Under the pieces are notes generated by a model that saw only the letters and a program-made list of their open reading frames with translations, was not told the origin of the DNA and did no database searches. A program made the position numbers and the translations under genes. Below are positions 15,839 to 23,752 of a stretch of DNA of 28,057 nt, piece by piece. The stretch is from 66-474 sp051954935 (GTDB taxonomy: Bacteria > Pseudomonadota > Gammaproteobacteria > Xanthomonadales > Rhodanobacteraceae): contig JBQCHG010000072.1 of assembly GCA_051954935.1 (NCBI GenBank), positions 1-28,057 of the forward strand. The letters are read 5' to 3'. How positions within the stretch are numbered: the stretch's first letter is position 1; every line of letters begins with the position of its first letter.

Positions 15839-17251
15839 TCAGATGCTGTAGTACATCTGGTATTCGAGCGGATGCGTGCTTGCGCGGAAGCGGGTGACTT
15901 CCTGCATCTTCACCGCGATGTAGCCATCGATGAAGTCGTCGCTCATCACGCCGCCGGCTTTCAGGAATTCGCGATCGCGATCGAGCGCCTCCAGCGCCTG
16001 ATCCAGCGACGAGCACACCTGCGGGATGTTGCGCTCCTCCTCCGGTGGCAGGTCGTACAGATCCTTGTCCATCGGCGCGCCCGGATCGATCTTGTTCAGG
16101 ATGCCGTCGAGGCCGGCCATCATCAGCGCGGTAAAGGTGAGATAGCCCGAGTTCATCGGATCGGGGAAGCGTATCTCGATGCGGCGGCCCTTCGGGTTGG
16201 CGACGTGCGGGATGCGGCAGCTCGCCGAGCGGTTGCGTGCGGAGTAGGCCAGCATCACCGGCGCCTCGAAGCCCGGCACCAGGCGCTTGTAGGAGTTGGT
16301 CGTCGAGTTGGCGAAGGCATTGATCGCGCGCGCGTGCTTGAAGATGCCGCCGATGTACCACAGCGCGGTCTGCGAGAGGCCGCCGTAGAGCTCGCCGGCG
16401 AACAGGTTTTTGCCGTCCTTGCTCAACGATTGGTGGACGTGCATGCCGGAACCGTTGTCGCCGACCAAAGGTTTGGGCATGAAGGTGACGGTCTTGCCGC
16501 CGGCATGCGCGACGTTCTTGATCACGTATTTCGTCGTCAGCAACTCGTCGGCCTTGCGCAGCAGCGTGTTGAAGCGCGTGCCGATCTCGCACTGCCCGGC
16601 GGTGGCGACTTCGTGGTGATGCACCTCCACCTGGATGCCGAGCGATTCCAGCACCTGGCACATTTCCGCGCGCAGGTCGCCAAGCGAATCCACCGGCGGC
16701 ACCGGGAAGTAGCCGCCCTTCACACCGGGACGGTGGCCGTGGTTGCCTTCCTCGTAGCGCTTCGCGGAAGACCACGCGGCTTCTTCGGATTCGATTTCGT
16801 AGAACACGCGGCCCATGTCGTTGGCGTAACGCACGCCATCGAAAATGAAGAACTCCGGCTCTGGCCCGAAGAACGCGGTGTCGGCGATGCCGGTCGATTT
16901 CAGGTAGGCCTCGCCGCGCCGGGCGATCGAGCGCGGATCGCGCGCGTAGGCCTGCATGGTGGACGGCTCCAGCACGTCACAGGTGATCACCATCTGCTTG
17001 TGCGCCGCGAACGGATCGATGAAGGCGCTTTCCGGATCCGGCATCAGCACCATGTCGGATTCGTTGATGCCCTTCCAGCCGGCGATCGAGGAACCGTCGA
17101 ACATCTTCCCGTCCTCGAACGTGCCGTCATCGATCGCGTGGGCGGGAAAACTGACGTGGTGCTGCACGCCGCGCATGTCGGTGAAGCGCAAATCCACGAA
17201 GGCGACGTTTTCGTCTTTCAGGGTTTTCAGGACTTTCTCGGCAGCGGACAT
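15839..17251 (-). CDS. glnA: Glutamine synthetase type I (GlnA)
   Basis: The 470-residue protein makes glutamine from glutamate, ammonia and ATP as a dodecamer. It shows FDGSSIAGWKGINESDM, the FFGPEPEFFIFD metal-binding region, GYFPVPPVDSLGDLR, NGSGMHVHQSL, RNRSASCRIP, and the adenylylation site Y399 in KDLYDLPPEE, so control by GlnE adenylylation is expected. Length matches E. coli (469). The ATG at 17251 is preceded by GAGG at about six bases; the frame is open far upstream, but only from here does it resemble GlnA. A sigma54 promoter and NtrC-like sites lie upstream. The PAT-like gene, nadV and ntrBC follow on the same strand. Confidence 0.96.
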   Translation of the reverse strand: MSAAEKVLKTLKDENVAFVDLRFTDMRGVQHHVSFPAHAIDDGTFEDGKMFDGSSIAGWKGINESDMVLMPDPESAFIDPFAAHKQMVITCDVLEPSTMQAYARDPRSIARRGEAYLKSTGIADTAFFGPEPEFFIFDGVRYANDMGRVFYEIESEEAAWSSAKRYEEGNHGHRPGVKGGYFPVPPVDSLGDLRAEMCQVLESLGIQVEVHHHEVATAGQCEIGTRFNTLLRKADELLTTKYVIKNVAHAGGKTVTFMPKPLVGDNGSGMHVHQSLSKDGKNLFAGELYGGLSQTALWYIGGIFKHARAINAFANSTTNSYKRLVPGFEAPVMLAYSARNRSASCRIPHVANPKGRRIEIRFPDPMNSGYLTFTALMMAGLDGILNKIDPGAPMDKDLYDLPPEEERNIPQVCSSLDQALEALDRDREFLKAGGVMSDDFIDGYIAVKMQEVTRFRASTHPLEYQMYYSI

Positions 17252-17284
17252 GGCGGGCCTCGGCTTGGAAGGATGCCCTATAGA

Positions 17285-17300
17285 GGCAAGGTGTGTGCCA
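17285..17300 (-). promoter_or_regulatory. Sigma54 (-24/-12) promoter of glnA
   Basis: Read on the minus strand this is TGGCAC-ACACC-TTGCC, with the invariant GG and GC dinucleotides separated by exactly ten bases, as in the consensus TGGCAC-N5-TTGCW. It puts the start of transcription near 17274, giving a 23-nt leader before the glnA ATG. Confidence 0.75.
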
Positions 17301-17351
17301 GCAGCTCGGGCCCGCTGGATCAAAGGTTTATGGCGCGCGGCCGATCCATTC

Positions 17352-17389
17352 GCACCAAAATAGTTCAATCTCAAGCACCATATCGGCGC
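17352..17389 (-). promoter_or_regulatory. Two degenerate NtrC-like sites upstream of glnA
   Basis: GCAC-7-GTTC (17352-17366) and GCAC-7-GCGC (17375-17389) each keep one good half of the NtrC consensus GCAC-7-GTGC. Their centres lie about 85 and 108 bp upstream of the predicted glnA start, the usual enhancer range. The match is imperfect, so this rests partly on position. Confidence 0.4.
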
Positions 17390-17414
17390 AGAAGCGAGTG
17401 GGCAAAATGCCGCT

Positions 17415-17443
17415 TTCGCAAGTCGTGACCATGCGCGTACACT
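17415..17443 (+). promoter_or_regulatory. Candidate sigma70 promoter of uppP
   Basis: TTCGCA (17415-17420) and TACACT (17438-17443) have 17-bp spacing, each with four of six consensus bases. Transcription would start near 17450, about 24 bp before the GTG start. Confidence 0.35.
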
Positions 17444-17473
17444 TGCCCGCGTTTTGTTTGTGGATGCCTGCCC

Positions 17474-18268
17474 GTGCACGATCTGTTGAACGTCATCGTC
17501 CTCGGCATCATCGAGGGCATCACCGAGTTCCTTCCGATTTCCTCGACCGGGCATCTCCTGATTGCCGAACACTGGCTGGGCGCTCGCTCGGATCTTTTCA
17601 ATGTCGGCATCCAGGCCGGCGCGATCCTGGCGATCACGCTGGTGTACTGGCGACGCATCTGGGAGCTTCTGACGCGCTGGCGCGATCCGGCGACGCGCGA
17701 TTACCTTTTCAAGCTGATCGTTGCGTTCCTCATAACCGTCGTGCTGGGCGTCATCGTGGTCAAGCACGGGTTCAAGTTGCCGGAAACGGTGACGCCGATC
17801 GCCTGGGCGCTGATCATCGGGGGTATCTGGATGATCGGTGCGGAACAGGTTGCCGCGCGCATGTCGGATCGCACCTACGTCACCTGGCCGGTGGCGATCA
17901 TGGTCGGCATCGCGCAGATGGTGGCTGGCGTGTTCCCCGGCACCTCGCGTTCCGCGGCGACGATCTTCGCGGCGATGCTTTTCGGCACGTCCAATCGTGC
18001 CGCGGCCACCGAATTTGCGTTCCTGGTCGGCATCCCGACCATGTACGCGGCGACCGGCTACGAATTGTTGAAAGTGGTGAAGGGCGGCGGCGCCGCGCAT
18101 GAGGATTGGGCGGCGCTCGTGGTGGGCTTCATCGTCTCGCTGCTCGTGGCGTTCGCCGCGGTGAAGTGGCTGCTGCACTACATCCGCTCGCACCGCTACA
18201 CGCCCTTCGCGGTTTATCGCATTGCGCTGGGTATCGCGCTGCTGCTGTGGCTGCCAGCGGGGGCGTGA
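17474..18268 (+). CDS. uppP: Undecaprenyl-diphosphatase UppP (BacA)
   Basis: The 264-residue membrane protein has the two UppP signatures: EGITEFLPISSTGH (14-27) and GVFPGTSRSAATI (about 152-164; P155 to S160, with Ala where Gly is common). About eight hydrophobic segments are visible. It dephosphorylates undecaprenyl diphosphate so that the lipid carrier can be reused in peptidoglycan and other envelope polymer synthesis, and confers bacitracin tolerance in family members. The start is GTG at 17474, where the family sequence begins (MHDLLNVIVLGIIEG). It is divergent from glnA with 222 bp between the starts. Confidence 0.94.
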   Translation: MHDLLNVIVLGIIEGITEFLPISSTGHLLIAEHWLGARSDLFNVGIQAGAILAITLVYWRRIWELLTRWRDPATRDYLFKLIVAFLITVVLGVIVVKHGFKLPETVTPIAWALIIGGIWMIGAEQVAARMSDRTYVTWPVAIMVGIAQMVAGVFPGTSRSAATIFAAMLFGTSNRAAATEFAFLVGIPTMYAATGYELLKVVKGGGAAHEDWAALVVGFIVSLLVAFAAVKWLLHYIRSHRYTPFAVYRIALGIALLLWLPAGA

Positions 18269-18302
18269 GAATCACCTGCAGCGCAGCAGCTCAGCTGAGT
18301 GC

Positions 18303-19640
18303 TCAATCCTTCGGCGGCGGCGCGACGTTCGCCGCGCGATTGAAATCGCCGATGCCGCCGACCAGCAGCGCGGTTGCTTCGCGTTCCGCCTCGGTGAGAT
18401 CCGGATGCCAGCTGTCCAGGATCATCACCGCGCGCACCTTGTCGCTGCGGTTCCAGGCCTCGTGCTCGAACGTGTCGTCGAAGGTGACGCAACGCCCTTC
18501 CTGCCACACGTGATCGATGCCGCCCACGCGGATGGCGCAATCCTCCGGCACGATCAGCGGAAGATGAGTGACCAGGCGGGTGTTGGTCACGCCGTGATGC
18601 GGCAGGATGTGCGAGCCCGGCGTCAGCACCGAGAACAACACTTCCGGCGCGTGCTCGCGGATGTGCACCAGCGGCAACGAATCGAGGATCTCGGTGGTGC
18701 GCGGGCATCGCCGCGCGTTCTGTTCGAACACTTCGCCGTGGCGGTGGAAGAAGAACGAGTTCCATTGCGCCGGCGTTTCCCGTATCGCCGCCAGCAGGTT
18801 TTGATCCTTCAATAATTGGTTGTCGTTGGTGCCGAGGAACGGCTCGACGCCTTGCGGGTCGGCCAGCACGCCGCGCAGCTCCTCGCGGATCGTGTTGGTG
18901 TGCTTCTCCAGTTCGGCGTGCCAGGGAAACAGCTCGCGCTCGAAGTACGGCTGTGTGCGAAGGCCCGGCACGTAGAAGAACTTCGGTCGCTGGCGCGGAT
19001 CGGGATAGTTCGCCGGCACGTCGCCGAGATAGATCAGCAATCCTTGTTCAACGCGCTTCAGCGCATCGGCCCCGTATCGCTCGCGCAGTGGCGCAAGCAG
19101 ATCGAGGAACAGTTGCCGGCGCCCCGAGTTGACCGCGCGGATCGCGTGCAGCACTGCCACGCGCAGCCCGGGAGCGGTGGAGGCTTCGCTCACCCACTGT
19201 CCGCGGTTCTGCGCGGCCACGATCGCGCCATAGTAATTCGTGATCGCTTCCCGGTGCTGGCCGAGTCGTTCCAGTGCGGCGCCGCGATGCAGGCGCGCCA
19301 CGAAATGCTCGGGATCGAGTTGCAGCGCGTGGTCGAAACACTCCAGCGCACGCTGCGCGCGATCGGCGGCCAGGTGCACGATGCCCAGGTTCTTCCGGAT
19401 CTCCGGCTGCGTCGGTTCCAGTTCACCGGCGCGTTCGAGCTTGCCCTGCGCATCGGCCAGGTCGCCGCGCGCGAGCGCGCACATCGCGACGAAGTTCAAT
19501 GCTTCCGGGGTATCGGGTGCATCCGCGAGGATCGTGCGATACGCGCCCTCGGCTTCCGGGATGCGGCCCTGGCGCGCAAAAGCGCGCGCCTGCTCGATGC
19601 GCTGCGGATCGGCGGATGCGGCATGGATGCGATCGTTCAT
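18303..19640 (-). CDS. TPR protein with aspartyl/asparaginyl beta-hydroxylase domain (AspH-like)
   Basis: The 445-residue protein has TPR repeats over about residues 10-145 (EAEGAYRTILADAPDTPEAL; ALECFDHALQLDPEH). Its 2-oxoglutarate/Fe(II) dioxygenase domain covers about 215-415. The iron ligands are H348 in ILPHHGVTNTRL and H393 in FDDTFEHEAWN, and R403 fits the 2-oxoglutarate-binding arginine before WHPDL. These strings closely match human AspH, which also joins TPR repeats to this domain and hydroxylates Asp/Asn in EGF-like domains. The C-terminal 30 residues (GDFNRAANVAPPPKD) are a short tail. There is no signal peptide, so it should act in the cytoplasm. The substrate is unknown. It converges on uppP with a 34-bp gap. 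Confidence 0.85.
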   Translation of the reverse strand: MNDRIHAASADPQRIEQARAFARQGRIPEAEGAYRTILADAPDTPEALNFVAMCALARGDLADAQGKLERAGELEPTQPEIRKNLGIVHLAADRAQRALECFDHALQLDPEHFVARLHRGAALERLGQHREAITNYYGAIVAAQNRGQWVSEASTAPGLRVAVLHAIRAVNSGRRQLFLDLLAPLRERYGADALKRVEQGLLIYLGDVPANYPDPRQRPKFFYVPGLRTQPYFERELFPWHAELEKHTNTIREELRGVLADPQGVEPFLGTNDNQLLKDQNLLAAIRETPAQWNSFFFHRHGEVFEQNARRCPRTTEILDSLPLVHIREHAPEVLFSVLTPGSHILPHHGVTNTRLVTHLPLIVPEDCAIRVGGIDHVWQEGRCVTFDDTFEHEAWNRSDKVRAVMILDSWHPDLTEAEREATALLVGGIGDFNRAANVAPPPKD

Positions 19641-19694
19641 CCGCGCATTATCCGTAATCCCGGCGCCGCGTGTGGCCGGCGCGGGGGTTGCCGT

Positions 19695-19715
19695 CCACGG
19701 ACAAGAACTCCGTGG
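19695..19715. terminator. Hairpin between the PerM-type gene and the AspH-like gene
   Basis: CCACGGA (19695-19701) and TCCGTGG (19709-19715) form a perfect 7-bp stem with a 7-nt loop, 44 bp after the end of the membrane-protein gene on the minus strand. No T-run follows, so termination would be weak or factor-assisted. Confidence 0.35.
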
Positions 19716-19758
19716 CCGAGAGTACGTGCCGAGCAACAGCGCTGGAGAGATTTCGACG

Positions 19759-20934
19759 CTACCGCTCGACCATCCTCGCGAACCACTCCATCCCTGGCAC
19801 GCGCTCGGTGATCAGCTTCGCGCAAGTCAGCATCGGTACCGCCAGCAGCGCGCCGGGGATGCCCCACATCCAGCCCCAGACCAGCAGCCAGATCAGGATC
19901 GCCAACGGAGACAGCCGCAGGCGGTGGCCCATGATCATCGGTGTGATCACGTTGCCTTCCAGCGCCGCGAGACAGGCGAAGCACAGTGCCGGCAGGAGCG
20001 CATGCGCGGCACTGTTGAAGTGCAGCAGGCCGACCACGCACAGCAGCAGCGTGGAGGTGATCGCGCCGAGGTACGGCATGTAATTGAGCAGCGCCACCAC
20101 GCAGCCCCACAGCACCGGATCGGGCATCTGCCAGCCCCACAGGATCGCGGTGGTGAGCGCGCCGAGGCAGCCGTTGATCAGGGTGACGGTCAGCAGGTAA
20201 CGCGAGATCTCGACCTGGATGCCGCGCACCAGTTTCAGCGCGATGCGCCGGTAGGCGAAACGGGGCGAAGCGCTGGCAAGCCGCCGTCGCATGTCATCGC
20301 CGAAGGTCAGGAAGAAGAACACCAGCAGCAACACCGTCAGCGCTTCGGCGAGGATGCGCGGCGCCAGCAACAACAGGTCGCTCACGCCGAATCCGGCCGC
20401 GGGACCGGCCGAAGGCGCGGCCGGCGCGCCGACCCCGAAGCCCGCCAGCGACTGCGAAGCCGCATGGCTGGCCGCGCTCAGCGGCCGCATCATGTGGCGG
20501 ATCTTCGGCGCAAGTTGGTGGATCGCCTGCGGTGCCTCGCGGATCCACTCCGCGGCCGGCGCGGTGAGCAGTATCGCCGCTTCGCTCAAGCCGATGATCA
20601 GCGCGACCATGATCAGCAGCGCGCCCAGTGCGCGCGGCACGTAGATGCGTTGCAGGCCGGCGACGATCGGGTTCAGGCCCATGCCGACGAACGCGGCCAG
20701 CACCAGCGGCACGAACAGTGTGCGTGCGACCACCAGGGTGGTGGCGATCGCGAGGAAGGTGAGGATCAGCAGCGGAACGCGCAGTGCGCGCAGGCGACGC
20801 GCGCGACGGCGCTCCAGCACGCCGGGACGGCGCGGCCTGGGCAGCGGCCGCAGCAGCAGGCCTCCGGTTATCGGCACATTGGCGTCGGCGATGGTCGTTT
20901 CCACCGGCGGCGGTACCGCAGGTTCCCCTTGCAT
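19759..20934 (-). CDS. AI-2E/PerM-family membrane protein
   Basis: The 391-residue protein has seven to eight hydrophobic segments: a pair at about 55-95, one near 105-125, then after a soluble central part FFFLTFGDDMR and a dense C-terminal group. Family motifs include VEISRYLLTVTLINGCLGALT, NYMPYLGAITS, and LEGNVITPMIMGHRLRLSPLAILIW. Members include PerM and TqsA; export of autoinducer-2 is shown only for some, and sodium/proton exchange for others, so the substrate is open. An Ala/Gly/Pro-rich stretch at about 165-185 in the soluble loop is unusual. It starts 12 bp after the YqjK-like gene and ends the five-gene operon. Confidence 0.85.
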   Translation of the reverse strand: MQGEPAVPPPVETTIADANVPITGGLLLRPLPRPRRPGVLERRRARRLRALRVPLLILTFLAIATTLVVARTLFVPLVLAAFVGMGLNPIVAGLQRIYVPRALGALLIMVALIIGLSEAAILLTAPAAEWIREAPQAIHQLAPKIRHMMRPLSAASHAASQSLAGFGVGAPAAPSAGPAAGFGVSDLLLLAPRILAEALTVLLLVFFFLTFGDDMRRRLASASPRFAYRRIALKLVRGIQVEISRYLLTVTLINGCLGALTTAILWGWQMPDPVLWGCVVALLNYMPYLGAITSTLLLCVVGLLHFNSAAHALLPALCFACLAALEGNVITPMIMGHRLRLSPLAILIWLLVWGWMWGIPGALLAVPMLTCAKLITERVPGMEWFARMVER

Positions 20935-20946
20935 GGGCCGTCCCGC

Positions 20947-21204
20947 TCAGAGCCTGGACATCAATTTTTTCAGCAATCCCGAAGCCGGGCCACCGACCAC
21001 CTGCGCACCGGCCATCGCCAGCGCGCGGCCGACCCGGAATTGCGCAAGTACCACGCCCGCGACCGCGGTGCCGGCAAGCACGGGAACCGGATAGGCGCGA
21101 TAGGTTTGCGCCACGTCGCCTGCCGCGATGCGCACCCGTTCGCGCGCCATGATGCAGCGAGCGAAAGCCTGCTCGCGTTCGGCGACCGCGCGGAAGTAAC
21201 TCAT
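20947..21204 (-). CDS. Small YqjK-like protein
   Basis: The 85-residue product has a basic helical N-terminus (EREQAFARCIMARERVRIA) and one weak hydrophobic segment (about 39-55, YPVPVLAGTAVAGVVLA), ending LLKKLMSRL. It takes the place of YqjK in the E. coli yqjDEK cluster and has a similar size and charge pattern, but the likeness is by position more than sequence. Its ATG overlaps the stop of the YqjE-like gene by 4 nt. Function unknown. Confidence 0.6.
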   Translation of the reverse strand: MSYFRAVAEREQAFARCIMARERVRIAAGDVAQTYRAYPVPVLAGTAVAGVVLAQFRVGRALAMAGAQVVGGPASGLLKKLMSRL

Positions 21205-21758
21205 GCCGGCTTGTCCTTCTCCGTCGGGCCGCTGCGCATCTGGGCCGTCAATCCATGCGTGAAGCGATCGATGTCTTCGCTGAACTGCGTGCGCATCGCG
21301 CGCAGTTCAGCGCGCGCCTGCGGGAACGAAGCCTGGTAGACGCCGCGCTTCAATGCGAACCACACGCCGGCGATCAACACGATGTGGCCGGCGACCAGCA
21401 AGCCGAGCGCGAGGCCCAGCGAGTTTGTCGCCACCATCAATGCCCAGCCGATCAGTGCCATCGCGCAACCCCACAGCGACACCGCCAGCGCGATCAGCGC
21501 GACGAAGCCGATGAACAGCAGCGGGATGCCGGTCCACAGCACCCGACCCTCCGCGCGCAGCAATTCCTTCAGCGTGACGAAGAAGCGTTGCAGCGCCAGG
21601 ATCAAGCCGCTGCCGGCCGCGTACAGCGCATGCATCTGTTCGGCGAGCGGCGGGCTTTCACCCGTGCGCACGTCTTCCGCCGCCGCCTCGGCTGCCCGAT
21701 CGGCTTCGACCCCGGCCTTGCGCTCGCGCGGGGATTCTTCGGTCGCAGCGGGGTTCAT
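21201..21758 (-). CDS. YqjE-like phage-holin-family membrane protein
   Basis: The 185-residue protein has a charged, acidic N-terminus (1-45), a helix leading to two strongly hydrophobic segments (IPLLFIGFVALIALAVSLWG; NSLGLALGLLVAGHIVLIAGVWF), and a charged C-terminal helix. This is the layout of the YqjE / holin-superfamily III proteins, which pair with the DUF883 protein YqjD. The ATG at 21758 lies 22 bp after the YqjD-like gene, and its stop overlaps the next start. The family has no proven holin role in this setting. Confidence 0.75.
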   Translation of the reverse strand: MNPAATEESPRERKAGVEADRAAEAAAEDVRTGESPPLAEQMHALYAAGSGLILALQRFFVTLKELLRAEGRVLWTGIPLLFIGFVALIALAVSLWGCAMALIGWALMVATNSLGLALGLLVAGHIVLIAGVWFALKRGVYQASFPQARAELRAMRTQFSEDIDRFTHGLTAQMRSGPTEKDKPA

Positions 21759-21780
21759 CGGCAGGCTGCCGTGCGTACGC

Positions 21781-22188
21781 TCAACGGCGTCCGCCCAGCA
21801 CCCGGCCCAGCACCCAGCCCGCGGCCAGGGCGATCGCCAGTGACTGCGCAGGGCGCTCGCGCACGAACTCGCGCACGGTCTGCAGCATGTCCGATGCGCG
21901 CTCGCGTGCATCACCAGCCAGTGCGCGGCTGCGTTCGCGAGCCTCCGCGGCCTTTTCGGCGGCACGGATCGCCGCGCGAGCGCTGGCGTCGGTGGCGCTG
22001 TGCAGGCCTTCCTCCACGCGATCGGCGGCGGCATCGAATTTCTGCTTGGCGGTTTCCACCGCCTGCGTGGTGCCCTGCTTGAAGCGTTCGGCGCCTGCCT
22101 CGATGCGCGAACCGGACGCGCCGTCGCGCGACATGTCGCCGTTGCCCTTCTCGGCGCCGAGCTTTTCGGAAGCGGGTTGATTGGCCAT
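21781..22188 (-). CDS. YqjD/ElaB-like DUF883 protein
   Basis: The 135-residue protein is mostly charged amphipathic helix (FKQGTTQAVETAKQKFDAAADRVEEG; AEKAAEARERSRALAGDARERAS) and ends with a single hydrophobic segment (PAQSLAIALAAGWVLGRVLGGRR). The C-terminal anchor with GRR ending is typical of DUF883 proteins; E. coli YqjD and ElaB are tail-anchored in the inner membrane and bind ribosomes in stationary phase. It begins 5 bp after the CsbD gene and precedes the YqjE-like gene. Ribosome binding is inferred from the family. Confidence 0.78.
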   Translation of the reverse strand: MANQPASEKLGAEKGNGDMSRDGASGSRIEAGAERFKQGTTQAVETAKQKFDAAADRVEEGLHSATDASARAAIRAAEKAAEARERSRALAGDARERASDMLQTVREFVRERPAQSLAIALAAGWVLGRVLGGRR

Positions 22189-22193
22189 GGCGT

Positions 22194-22412
22194 TTACCTC
22201 TCCTTGTCTGCGGATGAAAGTTCACTTTCGAAACGCGCCACCTCGGCCTCGGCGCGATCCCTAGCCCAGCCGTAGCGTTCCTGCAAACGGCCGATCAGGT
22301 AGTCGCGGTGGCCTTCGGCCAGACCGATATCGTCCTCACTGAGCTTGGCCCACTGCGTCTTCAGGCTGGCGCCCAGTTGTTTCCATCTGCCCTTGATGAT
22401 GTCCACGTTCAT
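22194..22412 (-). CDS. CsbD-family stress protein (YjbJ-like)
   Basis: The 72-residue product MNVDIIKGRWKQLGASLKTQWAKLSEDDIGLAEGHRDYL is a typical CsbD/YjbJ protein: small, hydrophilic, two helices, GRLQERYG in the second half. These proteins are general-stress induced in several bacteria, with unknown biochemistry. It heads the operon with the YqjDEK-like and PerM-type genes. The ATG at 22412 is where all family members begin; an upstream in-frame start is rejected. Confidence 0.88.
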   Translation of the reverse strand: MNVDIIKGRWKQLGASLKTQWAKLSEDDIGLAEGHRDYLIGRLQERYGWARDRAEAEVARFESELSSADKER

Positions 22413-22573
22413 CAGTCGCCTTGATGGGGATCCGCGCATGTGCACGGTGGCGATAAGCACAGTATCGGGCGGCCGCGTGAACGGCGGGTTGCTGGGGTGT
22501 TAAACGGAGTGTGAGCGTCGGGTGAGCGGCGAGTGGAAGCCAACCGTCACCCCACGCTACGACTCATCAACAA

Positions 22574-23686
<1,113 letters not shown>

Positions 23687-23752
23687 GGTCCAGTCCTCCT
23701 TGTGAGCGACTGGACAGCGTACACCTTTCGAGCGCGAAGAGCCGGGGATGCT

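Noticed and set aside
15812..17428. A 538-codon plus-strand frame opposite glnA
   Set aside because: It is the complement of a highly conserved gene, with no motif of its own.
17252..18193. Upstream extension of the glnA frame by about 300 codons
   Set aside because: It runs opposite uppP and through the sigma54 promoter. Recognisable GlnA begins at the ATG at 17251 with a ribosome-binding site.
18282..18300. Palindrome CTCAGCTGAG between uppP and the AspH-like gene as a terminator
   Set aside because: The arms leave almost no loop, one base is bulged in the extended form, and there is no T-run on either strand.
19240..21339. A 699-codon open frame on the plus strand
   Set aside because: It crosses three real minus-strand genes and an intergenic gap, and its Gln/Arg/His-rich translation resembles no protein.
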